Origin: Blattamonas nauphoetae
Taxonomy: Eukaryota > Preaxostyla > Oxymonadida
DNA: 64,000 nt
Assembly: GCA_033064195.1 (NCBI GenBank)
Contig: JARBJD010000002.1
Span: 558,001 to 622,000 of the forward strand
Direction: 5' to 3'
In this document: one piece after another, positions 23,300 to 35,852 of the stretch
Position numbering within the stretch: the stretch's first letter is position 1
Layout of the letters: each line of letters begins with the position of its first letter
Made by a program: the position numbers and the translations under genes
The notes under the pieces: model-generated
Told to the model about the DNA's origin: nothing
The model's input: only the letters and a program-made list of their open reading frames with translations
Databases searched by the model: none

Positions 23300-23804
23300 A
23301 TGTCTGTCACCATCCAAACACGTAAAGTGTTGATCAACCCCCTTCTGCACCGCAAGCAGATGGTTTGACACTATTATTTATTTTTATAACTCTACTTCCC
23401 CATATATACCTCAAAATTTCCTTCTCTCCTTTCATGACCATTTATTTGTGTTTCAGACTGTCAATGTCATCCACCCTGGCCAGAGACCCCTCTCTCGCCT
23501 TGAACTTCGCGATAAGCTTGCTCAAAACTACAAGATCAAGGACCCTGAGACAATCATCTGCTACGGTCTCAAAACACACTTTGGAGGTAACCTCACCACT
23601 GGATTCGCTCTCATCTACGACAAAAAAGATGACCTTCAGAAGACTGAACTTCGTCTTCGCAAGATTCGTCACAAGTTGAGCAAGCCAATCGAAAAGAAAG
23701 TTGTTCGCAAATCTCGCAAGGAGAAGAAGAACAAGAGCAAAAAGAACCGTGGTGTCAAGGACCAGAAGGAAATCAAGGCTCAACGTCGTCAAAAGAACCA
23801 GTAA
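23300..23804 (+). CDS. RPS24: 40S ribosomal protein eS24
   Basis: Two exons with a 94-nt intron (23363-23456) encode 136 aa, the normal size. Exon 1 reads MSVTIQTRKVLINPLLHRKQM and exon 2 begins TVNVIHPGQRPLSRLELRDK, matching the start of eS24. The hallmark FGF/YGL-THFGG block appears as CYGLKTHFGGNLTTGFALIYD, followed by the very basic C-terminus (RKSRKEKKNKSKKNRG). eS24 is an essential small-subunit protein needed for 18S rRNA processing. As with eS8, the intron is longer than those of neighbouring genes. Transcription is divergent from IFT80. The Rad5-like gene follows on the same strand after about 170 bp. Confidence 0.97.
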
Positions 23805-23976
23805 ACACTTCTGTATTGTTCAGAAGGTTCTGCGCTCAATTCACGATGGCATGCGTTGATACTGCTCGTTTTCATGAACCAGTTGAATTTATTGTAATTT
23901 AAAAAAAGTATCCTCACCATCATGTGTCTGCCTCAGACAAGTATCCTCCGATATTTTCTTGAGGGAAGATCAATAC

Positions 23977-26900
23977 ATGTCGAGTCAGAACGGAGATAAC
24001 TTTTCGGTAAATGATCATCTCCATCCATGGACTCAGTATTCAATCACATATCACACATTTCCTGAACAATATGAAGAGTCGATCCCCAGATTCTCGTTCA
24101 CCCTTAGAAAGCATCAGACTGAGGCTCTCGCCTGGTTAATTCAACGGGAAACAAACCCTCCTGGGGGAGGTAACATGCGTGGTGGTATCCTTGCTGATGA
24201 TATGGGTCTTGGAAAGACGATTGAACTCTTGTCACTCATCGTTCTTGATAAGGTCCAACCGCAGACGTTTGAGAAGAAATGGGATTTTCAACACCTGACT
24301 CATCAAGGATACTGTCCAGATCGAACCCTTCTTCAACAAATTCAACCCTCCATGGGATTTGGATCCACATCCACTTCATCGTCTGTTTTCTGTGATTCTG
24401 ATTTCATTTCTCATCTTTCATTTCTTGGTTCAGCAACTCTCACTCCACTTTTGATGCACTTCCACGGAGTTCAGGGACACTGATCATCGCGCCAAAGGGA
24501 ATTCTTTCCAATTGGATGAGAGAGGCATCGAAAGCAATGACCCGAGGTCATTGTCTTAAACTCCTCTTTCACCACAACTCACTGACAGAAAAGCAAATCA
24601 AAGAAGCTTACGGGGGTGTCTTAGATTGGCAAAAAGGAAAAAAAACGGTAGATTTGTTCACTCAATGTGATCTCTGCCTCACGACATATAGTGAGGTGAG
24701 AATCGAGATGAGCAATCTCATTGTGTGGATTAACCAAAACACTGACTTTCAGATTGTGACAAAAAAAGAACAGAAGAAGAGACTCAAGGGTAGAGGAAAT
24801 GACTCCAGGAACCTCCTTGATTCTTCGAAATCAACGAAATCTATCATCGATGACAATCAAATTGCATCAATTATTAACAATCTTCATAGTACACTGACTC
24901 CCAAAGATCTAAAAAAATTTATTTCGGATGGAGAGAAAAATTTTCCACTATTTATCGTTTTTTGGCGTCGAATTGCACTTGACGAGGCGCACAATATCAA
25001 AAACAAAGATGCTGAACAGACAAAAGCGGCACTGGGACTCTATACTGATCGTAGATGGGCTCTAACAGGTACACCCATCCAAAACTCGATTGAGGATGTG
25101 AAGACTCTCTGCAGCTTCCTTCAATTCAACACGGGAAATCAAGAAGCCATGGTTGGGTGCATTCTTCGTCGTACCAAGGCCACTGTGCTCAAAGATGAGC
25201 TTCCTGCGAAGATCTTCATCGAAAGAAACATCACCCTGACACACCTCGAACGTGAATTCTACCTCCTCCTGCAGCACGAGTCCATGTCGATGATGGACAG
25301 TGTGGAAGGGGGACAGAAGTCAAGGAATAATGGAATGACTGTCCTCGAAGCTATCACACGTATGCAGCAGGCGTCTATCCACCCAGCACTCGTGGTGAAC
25401 TCCATCCAGGACAAAGGCCACGAGATTCTGCTCGTCCCCGAGTCTTTCATGCAGGCGTACCAATATTGGGGAGAGAATCCGGCCACTCTTCCGATCGAGT
25501 GTGCCCAGCCTCCTCTTCCGGAATATGCTCTCGAGTCCGCCCTGATTGAGAGTCGGCCGCTGATTGTTGGGAGCTACAATCAGCAAACACCCTCCGCAAA
25601 GAAAGAGAAGCGAAATGAGATGGGTATTGGAAATGACATTGAGGACGGATCACACAAAATGGCGTTTCCACCCCCTCAGTCAAATCTCAATCAGCAACCA
25701 TCGCCATCCAACATGCCATTGATTGGCCAATCACAACGTCCAGTCGCTTTCCGGAACACATTCGGCAATCCAAGCTCTTCGAGATCACCCATGCCAATGC
25801 CACCGCTGGCGCCTCTCTCAGTGTCATCCTACCAATCATTTCCTCAGCCAAGCATGGATAGGCAAAATTATGCTCAATCACAAGACTCTCGGCCGTCGTT
25901 TCAGAATGAAATAGCAGACGGGATGGGGTCCTCTCCACAGCACAAACCTGAGCCTCGATCATTCACAGCTCCGAAGCCGAAGAAGAAAGCTGCCCCCCGC
26001 AAGCAGCGCATCTTGGAACTTGATGATCTTGCCGCCATGCTTGGTGACGACTTTCGAGAGAATGAGAAATCAGAATCTTCGTCGAACTCTGGATCAAACT
26101 CATCACTGTCCTCGCTCAGTTCAAGCTATGACGATACGGACATGCAGGCTCTAAAACGGCCTCGTGCGAACGATTCCGACTCGTCTGATTCCTCCAACGA
26201 AGACTCCTCACAAGAGAACACTGAACAGAATCGATTCCATCCACCACAACCTCAAAAGCTTGTCCTGAACGCATTCAAAACTAAGGGACGAAAATCAGCA
26301 AAACCAAAAGCAACACCACTTTTTCGAAAAGCACTCAATCCATCTTCAAACAAGCTCTCGTCGCCGTCTGATTCTTCATCTGGGTCTACGTCATCGGACA
26401 CTGATGATTCCAGCAATTCAAGTTCTTCGAGTCACACACCAAAGACGGAACCCAAATCCCTCTTCAGCAAGGCCAAACTTGGATCCTTAAGTTTGTTCAA
26501 GCTTCAGCCCAAAAAACAACTGAGCTTGACAGGCTCAGAAACTCATTCAAGGTTCAACTTGATCTCAAAGAAAATTGCTGTGACTCCTCAAGAACACTCT
26601 GCCGATAACTCTCTCCCGAAAGTCGAAGAAATGCAATCAGGTCATGCCCCACTCCAGGAACCCACCAAGCCTGCATCACCGCACATAGCATCGCGTGTGG
26701 ATTCTCCTCCAGCAGTGATAAAGGAAGGAGCGGGTCATGTCTTGGAAAGTCCCTCATTCACTATTCACAATCAATTCCAAACCGAAGAAAAGAAATCCGA
26801 GCTCTTTTCGTCAATCACCAAACAAGAACCTCCATCTTCTCTATTTGATGATCTGTTTGATGAAGACGAGAGCAAACCGGACTCCCCTCTCGACAAGCCA

Positions 26901-29279
26901 TTGTTGGATGTCAAATCACCTGCTCTCATTCCGGAGCCCACAAAATTCTCTCTTCCAGTCACAACTAACCCAACCATTCCGGAAGAACCATCAAAAGGGA
27001 ATCTTTTTGATGACCTCTTTGAAGATGATGAGCCAGAGACATTGGATGAGCCAATCAAGCTGATGACATCCCCTCCTACACAAATTAACCAGCCTCTTCT
27101 TGATGTCAAATCAGAAGAAAATCAAGATATCACTCTGATTGACACGACTCCACCAGACACTCAAATTCACCAACCAGACACTCAAATTCACCAACCAGAC
27201 ACTCAAATTCACCAACCAGACACTCAAATTCACCAACCAGACACTCAAATTCACCAACCAGACACTCAAATTCACCAACCAGACACTCAAATTCACCAAC
27301 CAGACACTCAAATTCACCAACCAGACACTCAAATTCACCAACCAGACACTCAAATTCACCAACCAGACACTCAAATTGACCAACCAGACACAAATCTTTC
27401 GCAAATCGTTCCTTCTCATGAGAAAGACTTGAAACGTCGAATCAGTCACTCGAACTCGGAGCCAGACACACCATCTCATTCGCCTGTTGTTGAATATAAA
27501 CTCCCTCGACCAAAAAAAACGAAACCAAAACCACGGAAAGAGGAGGAATCGTTTTCAGATCATCAAACTGACTCCCTTGAATCAACCCACAGCGACTCAT
27601 CGCTATCTTCACTCCACAAGAAGAAACGAGAACCAAAGATCGAACGAACTGAAGTGAAGCGCAAATACAAAAAGAAAGAGTCTGCGTCGCAGTCATCTTC
27701 CAGCAGTTTGGATGAAGGAAAGGAGCAGACAGAAACTTCGCAACCTCCAGCTGCAGCCAAACCAAAAATTCCTCCACGTCCATTGATCAACCCTACTGTT
27801 CAAAAAATCAAAGTGATCGTTCCTGGACGTGATGCACCACCGCAGCCAAATCCAAAAACAGAAACACTTTCACATCCTCCAGCAGAGCCGACACCGCAAA
27901 CGCTGTTTCCACCGCAACCAACTCCTCTACCATCTTTCCCATTTCCAATCACCACTCAATCCCCAGATGGCACTGAGACAGAGAACAAGACTCCTCAGCC
28001 CAATCTCCTCCCACTCCCCACTGTTCAGATCCATCAAATCGGAATTCCGTTTATTGCTCCACCGCCTGTTCCGATCGTTCCTGATGTGAAGGACCAGTCA
28101 TTCAGCCTCTCCAAATTCGGGATATCGTCAGATCTCGCCTACTTATTCATTCGACACTGTGCAATCTGCTGGAATTGGACTGACTCGCTTGTTATTACCC
28201 CATGCCATCATGCCTTCTGTCGTGGATGTTGGCAGAAATACACAACTCGAGTTATGGATGAGCGTCGGTACCAAGTGAGGGAGAGGAAGAACGATCTCAA
28301 AAGGGCACTGGAGAGAAGTGGAAAGTCCCGGAAACGTTATGAGGACCGCCTCGATGATGACGAACTGATTGAGCTTCGCTGCCCGTGCTGTGGAGTTGGA
28401 GTCAATGCCAATTGGGCTGTGTCGTTAGCACTCCTTCAGGCAGTACATACTCTCACAAGCTCTGAAGATGGACGTGCACTGATTGGAATGGTGGACGAGA
28501 ACGAAGAGTCAAGTGGTGATGTGACAGTCATCAAAACAAGCTCAAAACTCAGGATGCTTCTGGAATACATCAACGAAATGCCGAAGGACGAAAAGATTGT
28601 TGTGTTCTCCAAATGGACCAAATGTCTTGATCTCATTGAACCACTCCTCCAGAAAATTGGATACCAATTCTGCCGTTTTGACGGAACGCAGAATGTCAAT
28701 CAGCAGAGAAACGCCCTGGAACAATTGTCCGCCCCAAATGTCAAAGTTATGCTTGCTTCACTACAGGCTGGAGGTGTTGGACTGAATCTCGTCGCAGCCA
28801 ACCATGTTGTTCTCGTTGATCGCTGGTGGAACCCGTTCATTGAAGATCAGGCTGTGGATCGAGTGTATCGAATAGGCCAGGAGAGAGAAGTGAGTGTGGT
28901 GCATCTCATTGTCCAGGATTCAATCGAGCAGAGAATTGAGAAGCTCCAGCTTGACAAACGACAGAGCGCGGAAGAATTGCTGAGGGACGACAAGAAGGGA
29001 TTGGATGAGAGGACTCAGTTGGAGGAAGTATCAAATAAACTGTCTGCTAGGGACATGTCATTTCTCCTCAAAGGAAGGTATCCTGACCAAGCTGCGAGAC
29101 GTCCAGCCATCTTCTTCCCGTTCATGCAACCTAACCAGACACAACAACATCAAGCACAGATGTACGCTCCCCCACTGTTTATTCCGGGAGACCAACAACA
29201 ATTTCTGCCGAATCCATCTCTCAATCAATCAGGTTATGCACCAGAACAACAATTCTCTGATGGTTTTTTCTATTCCTAA
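23977..29279 (+). CDS. RING-containing SNF2 helicase/ATPase, Rad5/Rad16 (HLTF) group
   Basis: Two exons (intron 24381-24433) encode 1749 aa. Helicase motifs run in order: ADDMGLGKT (Walker A), GTLIIAPKG (Ia), LDEAH (II, residues near 330), ALTGTPIQN (III) and ILRRTK. About 900 residues of Ser/Pro/Asp-rich low-complexity sequence follow, including a coding tandem repeat, then a C3HC4 RING finger (CAICWNWTDS... CHHAFCRGC ... CPCCG). The C-terminal helicase lobe has VVFSKWTKCLDLIEPLL, LQAGGVGLNL and DRVYRIGQ. RING embedded between lobes defines the Rad5/Rad16/HLTF/SHPRH group: ATP-driven DNA translocases and ubiquitin ligases in damage tolerance or nucleotide excision repair. A 57-nt in-frame segment (24696-24752) has GT-AG ends and could be a further intron. 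Which member of the group it is cannot be told. Confidence 0.9.
27156..27386 (+). repeat. 11-copy 21-bp tandem repeat inside the Rad5-like coding region
   Basis: Eleven head-to-tail units of 21 bp encode DTQIHQP ten times and DTQIDQP once, followed by a partial unit (DTNLSQ). The ten DTQIHQP units look identical at the DNA level, so the array expanded recently or is kept uniform by slippage or gene conversion. Because 21 is a multiple of three, changes in copy number keep the frame. The array sits in the disordered insert between the two helicase lobes. Confidence 0.97.
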
Positions 29280-29471
29280 CATATTGTTCTTCTTTCTTGT
29301 TTGAAACACTTCACACATTTGAAAAAACGTGGATTTCACGAAACGAGCGTTCTGTTTCATGACAATCTGAGTGGCAATTCTTGAGAGAATGAAAAGAGCA
29401 TTTCTTTGAAAGAATTAAGATAGAGTGAATTGTTTCAGTATATCATTAAGAAAAAAAATCTCATAGGAAGG

Positions 29472-30074
29472 TCATGAGCAATCAAGATTAGCCATAGGCT
29501 TTGCCGTCGCTCTGAGAAACGCTTCAAATTCTTCCAGAGAAATACACCATTCTTGGGGATAATGCTCGTTAAAATATGTCTGAATTTCGATTAATAAATG
29601 GATATTCATACATCTATATCAACTGAGAAAGAGAAATCTGCGAGAATTTGGCGAAGTTGGTCTAATGGAACCTTTCCACCAACAGAGGGGTTTTGGGCAA
29701 GTGCACGGAAAGCATCTTCAGGAAAAGGATCTTCAGCAGGCTTCTTTGAAAGAAGCTTGGCTTTATAGACGAGCTGGAGGAATTGTGGGAAAGCTTTGGA
29801 TTCGATAAAAAGTTAGGTCAATTATCTATCAAACTAATTTTGCTCGTCATTACTCCGTCAATGGTGGAAGATAAAATGAAGATATCGTTTGAGGTGAGGA
29901 GTCGTGAGCTTGGAAAATAGCCAAGTGCTGAAATTAATAGGAAATGAATCGGAGGAAACTTTGAAGAGGCTTGTGAGCATTCCAAACACTGATAGTTGGT
30001 TCATCTGTAGTTTGGCAAAGACGAAACAGCTCTCCACATTTTTCTATCTCCTCATATGTGAGATCATTGTCCAT
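29472..30074 (-). CDS. Small EF-hand-like (calmodulin-superfamily) protein
   Basis: A three-exon model (introns 29794-29989 and 29580-29611) gives 124 aa with consistent phase. Visible features are an N-terminal YEEIEKCGELFRLCQ helix, a loop-like TTDEPTITFPQFLQLV (E-F hand pattern hydrophobic-x-F-x-x-F), DAFRALAQNP, and a C-terminal ISLEEFEAFLRA. Canonical Asp/Glu calcium ligands are sparse, so calcium binding is doubtful. The overall look resembles axonemal calmodulin-like proteins such as DRC8/EFCAB2, but this is weak. The first intron (196 nt) is unusually long for this genome and contains a segment reading LGYFPSS that could be a further exon. The start is 64 bp from the divergent gene at 30139. 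Confidence 0.6.
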
Positions 30075-30138
30075 TGTGACCACTCACCACAAGTTTTTTT
30101 TGTGACGTTCCTCTTCCTGGAATCAACCGAAAACCGGC

Positions 30139-33100
30139 ATGATTCCCCAAAATATCGAAAGAGATGAGATCGTAAAATTCATCTCAGGGCCTACTGTTGA
30201 TCCTTTCATCATCAATGAGCTGTGGCAACTCTACCCACTTGCCATCCTCAGAGTTCGAGTCCTGTCTGTGGTATTCCGTGTATGTGATCTTTTTTAAGTT
30301 AAATTTTTGATTTTAATCGTCAAGCATCGAGTTCCAACGTATTTGCAATTCTCACTGGACCTCCATCAGAAAGAGATCCTTACTCTTCAATCTGATGCCG
30401 TGATGACAGGAGATTTACCAAAATATTATCGAAATTGTTATGACTTTTGTATGTTACCAATATTTTCTCACTGTTTATAAGATATCCCTGCCAATTTGAA
30501 AGAATATCGCCCCTTCTTGGATATCAGGATCGTTAAACTCGCTCATCAAAAGAACAAAGAGAAAGTAATCCAGAGCTCGTACGGATTTACGCGTCTTGAT
30601 CTCACTAAGTGTATGGATGAACTTTTAGATGGCGCTCCTCTCTTTGTTGCTGCTCCAACGAGCCCAACAGAGTATTTTACGCCCAAAATCCTCCCCGACT
30701 TCTTAAAACGGTGGAGGTCGGGAGGAGAGATGGGGTGGACATCTCACTCCTCAACATTCTCACCAGAAGCAAGTTCAAGTCCTACTCTGTTGGATTCGTG
30801 GGTGACGACAAAAAGTGTGAATGCTCTGGCGATTCTCGAACTGAGATACACGAAAATCTGGCCCACAATGCGTCTTGCACCGACACTTCCTCTTCTTCAG
30901 CCCACAAAGAAGCAAAAAGAAGTCAAACAACAGCCTCTGATGAGACTCCCAAAGCCGCGACCAGTAATGGTCACTCTCTCTGTCTTCTGGATCGAGGTGA
31001 TGGTCGAGCCGCAGTTCCAGCACAAACAGACAGAGGTTGATCCTGTTGCCAGGGCAGCGAAGGCAAAGAAGAAGAAGAAAAAGGGGGAAGAAAGCGATGA
31101 GGAATCTGAAGACGACAATCTCCTTCGTGAAGGCGAAGCTGTTGAATCCCTCCCTCTCACAAGCCGAGTCCTCATCCAGACGAATGATATCAAGCAGGAG
31201 GAGCTCATCTCCCCGCCGTGCCTTTTCGAAACACACCAGGATCCCGCTCTCCCCGGCGAGATCCTCATGAACCAAAAACGGGGGTTCTTCTTCCACCAGT
31301 TCACCTTCACGACAGATCTGCGCAGCCCATTTGCGATCTCCATTGTCAACTTCAGAAATGAACTCGAGCCTGTTGATCCAGACTACTCGACCCACCCAAT
31401 TCCAGAGAAGGTGAAGTCTGAGTACGAATTTCTGTCCTCGTTCCTCATCTCGTTGTCGTCGACTGCTCAATCTAACAGCTCGGAGACTCCACAAAACAAA
31501 ACATACCTGGCTCGTTTTATTGATCCGCTCACTCTCCTCTCAATTACATTCAGTGTCTCCTTCTCGTTCATCCAATCCATCCTCCCAAATCGCTTCAACC
31601 CATCCAACGTTAACAAACCAGAAAGCAACGTGATGAACTCGCTGATGGGAATTGAATGTGGCGTTTACTCTACAACAGCCTCTCCCAACATCATCGACGC
31701 CTCGACCTATCCACCCATCGGCATTGTGAGAATCACCTCTGACAAAGTCGCGTTTTGGACATCGAGGCAGAAAGACGGAATTAACGCGAATGGTGGCAAC
31801 GTTCCACAGTTTCCAACTGGATACTCACGACAGAGTCTCCCTTTTGTTGATGTGGTGGCTGCTTTACAGCCTCGTGGGAAGCTCCGTCTCACGGTGTTTC
31901 TCTCTGCTCGTGTCAATCCTCTCTGCACACACTTCGCTGATCCAACAGTGGGCGTTCCTCCCGTCCTCAGTGTTGTTCTCCCGTCATACATCACTCCACT
32001 TCCTCCCGCATCTCCAGACATCCTTTCGATCTTCTTTATCTCCAATCCGGGCTGGTCGGTCACTTTCACAGCATATATCCACCCGACGATTGCTCTCCAA
32101 CAAGAATCAGCAATCTCCATCGAATTTCTTGCTCCAATTTTCGAGTCACAGAAACACGCCCGGCTTAGGGTCCCACAAAGAAAGACGACATTCAAAAGCC
32201 GAAGCAAACAACTGAATGATGTCCAATCGATTCTGGCAAGCCATACTCAGACACGGACCTTTCTAATTCTCAAGGCAATCGCGTTCCTCAACCTTGTTGA
32301 TGATTATCAATCTCATTTTGCACAAAGACATTCAGCAGCAACTCCTCGATGCCGAGTCATCGTCCAGGATGAAGTGACGGTGACATCACTCTGTTCCCAA
32401 CACTACCTTCCCATCCGAATGGATGCTCGCACGGTGATTGTCCCAGCGAACCCAAACAAATACAGACCAAACCAACAATTTGTGGACGAGCTTGGGTTTG
32501 AAGAGCTCCCCAAATTGTACAACCCTCTTGTGTACTACATCCCGATGGCCAAGATCCCCATCACAGAATTCTCAAACGAACTGATCAAAACAACCAAGCC
32601 GCTGGAGATAAACAGGCAGAATGAATCATTCTTTGTGACGCCAAAGGAATTCATGATGCGTGACTACGACCAAGAAGCGAAGGAAGACGGAATGAGGAAG
32701 GGAGGGTTTGCTAACCCCGCAGTTGGACTCCTTGCTGCATCTGGATTTGACTCCAAGACAGATATGAAAAATGTGCGAAAGCAAGACAAGATCCGAATGG
32801 TGAAAGCAATGCAGAAAGACCGGCATAACACACTCCTCCACCGAACGGAGGTCGACCTGATAACAAATAAAGAAGGCGACGATGGCAATGTTCTCAGTGG
32901 ATCACAACGACTCAAAAAGCAGAAGTTCCTGTTGAACGACGCAGAGGAAACCCATCTGAAAATGCTGCAGAACAGAAACAGAACAAAGCAACTCGGATCG
33001 TCACAAGACAACGATTCCAGTTCGTCTGATTCCGAACAAGACGACGAGGTGGAACTGAAGTACCTTCAGGACGAAATCGGTCACGTGAATCAAACACTGG

Positions 33101-33915
33101 CAGCTGTTTCAAAACAAAATCAACTTCTCAAACTGCACACTAACGTTGAAGATGCGAAGGCTCGAATGACCCAGCTCAACACCGACAAGGAGAGAACCCA
33201 AGGCGAGTTGTATCGGATCCGAAATATCCTTCTCAATGTTCGCGAGCAAAAGCGTGTGGTGATGGAAAGGATGAAGAGTCTCCCCACAGAATCCATCTCA
33301 TCGCAAGCCAACAGCGGAAATCTTAAAACGTTGTATGAACTCAATGAGCAGGACAAATCCGTAGCCACTCAAGAAACAGCCCTCCTCAAAGCTCTGGAAT
33401 CCATCGACACTGAACAGAAGACAATCCACAACCACATTCTCCAAGCGGAAGCTACTCTCCACCAGAATCACATGATCATCGGTGGGACTCCGTTCGCCCC
33501 TCCATCTCGACAGCCGCCGAGCACAGCCCAGACCATGTCACAGGCATCACAGTACTCATACTTCCCGCCTGGAATGTACAACCCACAACAAACGTCCACC
33601 GCTCAATCCTCGAATCTCTACCAGCCTCCTCTCTCGCCGCCCATTTTCAGAACATCTCATCCACACAACCAGCCACATCCCACGGCTTCTGTCACGTCAT
33701 CTTTCATTCACGCATCTTCGTCTGCACACCAAACTCGACCCACCACGTCCCATCCCGTCCCAACACAACCCCCTCGAATCCATCTCCGACCTCAAGCTCC
33801 ATCTGCCCCTGCCTTCTATTCGTACACGCCTCTTCCCTCTCAACCCTTGCACACCAATCCACCTATTGTGTCCCAACCAACTGCTTCTCGTCTCGCTCCG
33901 CTCACTATTCCTTAA
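30139..33915 (+). CDS. Unrecognised 1232-aa protein with possible N-terminal C2-like domain and coiled coil
   Basis: Three exons (introns 30280-30324 and 30449-30481) give 1232 aa. Residues about 35-125 (LAILRVRVLSVVF, then YRPFLDIRIVKLAHQ) have the alternating hydrophobic pattern of a C2-like beta sandwich. The middle is a large beta-rich region broken by a Lys-rich patch (KAKKKKKKGEESDEE near residue 195). A coiled coil lies at about residues 850-990 (DEIGHVNQTLAAVSKQNQLL and onward), and the last ~150 residues are Pro/Ser/His-rich. Ciliary C2 proteins such as nephrocystin-4 came to mind because the organism has flagella, but I could not match specific motifs. No function is assigned. Divergent from the EF-hand-like gene. 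Confidence 0.6.
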
Positions 33916-34690
33916 ATTTTAATCTTTTTTGTGTTCTCTCGTTTTCAATGTTCTTCATTCTCTTTATCTGGTTCAGAAGGATGATTTTCGATGTCAGTGG
34001 AAACCGATCAAGGTAAATTGATACTTAAAGGACATGATTATTGATAGATTTTATCCTCATTTTCACGTCATAGATCATTTTTCTAGTATGATTAAAAAAA
34101 ATAGAGTGTCGGAAATGAAGTCCTGAATAGTTGCCTTTTCTATTTTTTTATGGGTCAGATCAAAGAGTAGATCCTAGGAAAGACTTCAACCAATGATGAA
34201 TACCAAACAGAACATGGGTTTATCACCGTCTATCCTAGATCCCTAGCTATATTTTTCAGAAGATCGATATTTAGCTCAACTAGGGTGATAAAAGGGTGAG
34301 ATCTTCCCATTCTGACACTGTTTTCTCGACTTTATATCACATCATTCGTTCACTTCCGATCATTGTCTAGTGAAGTGCAATCATAATTTACTCAAAATAA
34401 TGTGATTATTGCTGAAGAAGTGGGTATTCAGCCATGTCCTCCAAGTATCAATTTGCCCCGATCAAAATCTCTTCAAATTGACAACAAGAGAGTTGAGGAG
34501 AAGAAAAAATGATTCTGGTCACTTGAAATTGTGATCGGCCCTCCATCTATTCTTGATCATCCTTGCAGTTGCTTTGATGAGAATCAAGCATGTTTCAACG
34601 AAAAAAACCATGAATTAATTCATTTCTCCAATTTCTACGAAAATTAGAGATAACTTTCGATCGAATTTTGATCGATGGGTGACAAAATTC
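33916..34690. other. Gene-free stretch at the left border of the transposon island
   Basis: AT-rich sequence without a credible coding frame, RNA gene or clear repeat. Stop codons are frequent in all frames. It begins right after the 1232-aa gene and ends at the first inverted-repeat element. I see nothing else that can be supported in it. Confidence 0.6.
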
Positions 34691-35364
34691 TTGGCATGTA
34701 TTACCCCTGTAGGTAAAATGAACCCTGTAGGTAATCGGAACCCTGTAGGGTGTGAAGTGGAAGCCTGTAGGTAATGAATGGAACCCTGTAGGGTGTTTTG
34801 GAACTCTATAGGGTATGACTAGAAACACTGTTCTCCACTCATTTCGCTCCACACAACATGCTCGAGACCAACACAGGATTCAAACTGCTTCAAAAGTGCC
34901 ACATTCCATCAAACACTTAATTTCTCTCTTTGATGACATTATTCCTTTCATATTCTCATTTTAATGCATATCATCATCAATTTTCAACTCCATATGTTTG
35001 TGAAAATCATTTTTGGTCGCGATCCTTGATCAAGACCACAACAACCAAAATGGAGATTGTCGACTCAAATGAACACAATTTGAACTATTTCCATTTCAGT
35101 TAACATATATTCACCTTTTCTCTTTCTTTTCTCCTTCTTTTCAACACATTTGCCTGATAGATCGTGAAAGATGCGTTTGAACAAAAGTGTTGGGGAAAAC
35201 ACACAATTTCCTCCGAATCGATTTTCAAAAGAAATCATCGGTGGATGCAAGGCAAAGTGAAGTTTGTGATTCTCCATTATCCCCCCTCTCAACCAGGTTC
35301 TCTCGCACAAACTCGCTCGATTACCTACAGGGTTCCGATTACCTACAGGGGTAATACATGCCAA
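34691..35364. mobile_element. 674-bp non-autonomous DNA element with subterminal CCTGTAGG repeats
   Basis: The left end TTGGCATGTATTACCCCTGT recurs inverted at the right end (ending CCAA at 35364); similarity continues through AGGTAA. Next to both ends the motif CCTGTAGGTAA or CCCTGTAGGG is repeated, about six times on the left (34700-34820) and twice on the right. ATTC is found immediately outside both ends (34687-34690 and 35365-35368), a possible 4-bp target duplication. No transposase is present. Subterminal motif arrays often serve as transposase binding sites. The superfamily is undetermined. Confidence 0.7.
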
Positions 35365-35411
35365 ATTCTTTAACAGGACATAATTCACTTTTCTCGATAA
35401 TTACGCATTTA

Positions 35412-35850
35412 CAGGGTGGTCAGCGAAAACTTGGTATGGGTATATCTCGGCCAATTTGTAGAGTGGAGAGCTGTGGTTTTGACACAGCCCCTATTTCACG
35501 GAAAGCTCGAAAAAATGTCCAAATTGTGGGTTTGGCCAAAATGAAGAATCGGCTCCAACAAACATTTTTAGTGAGACTGCTCAACGCGATTAGACAAGTT
35601 TTTAGACACTGGGGATTTTACAGTCAATAAAAATCTGTTATTGAAATGCGTTTATGAGAAAATAAGTCCTTATCATCCACTGTACATCGATTCCACCTCA
35701 CAGAATTTGACAGATCCTCAAATTTGACATACCTCGATTTTTGACTTTTTGTGAAGTTTTCCGTGAAATAGGGGCTGTGTCAAAGCCACAGGTGACAACT
35801 CTTTACACTGACCGAACACTGCCCATACGAAGTTTTCGTTGACCTCCCTG
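35412..35850. mobile_element. 439-bp mariner-like MITE
   Basis: The left end CAGGGTGGTCAGCGAAAACT matches the inverted right end (CAGGGAGGTCAACGAAAACT) with a few differences, and a second inner block, GACACAGCCCCTATTTCACG, is also inverted (near 35490 and 35760). TA lies outside both ends (35410-35411 and 35851-35852). CAGGG termini with TA duplications are typical of Tc1/mariner-derived MITEs. There is no coding capacity. Confidence 0.78.
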
Positions 35851-35852
35851 TA

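Noticed and set aside
27156-27386. Regularly spaced repeat that could suggest a CRISPR array
   Set aside because: Units are contiguous without spacers and in frame with a coding region of a eukaryotic gene.
27111-27479. Long minus-strand frames made of repeating ECLVGEF or VWLVNLS units
   Set aside because: They are the antisense reading of the 21-bp coding repeat in the helicase gene; a 21-bp periodic sequence is open in several frames at once.
30139-33915. Nephrocystin-4 as identity of the 1232-aa protein
   Set aside because: A C2-like start and a flagellated host made it attractive, but none of the specific NPHP4 motifs could be matched.
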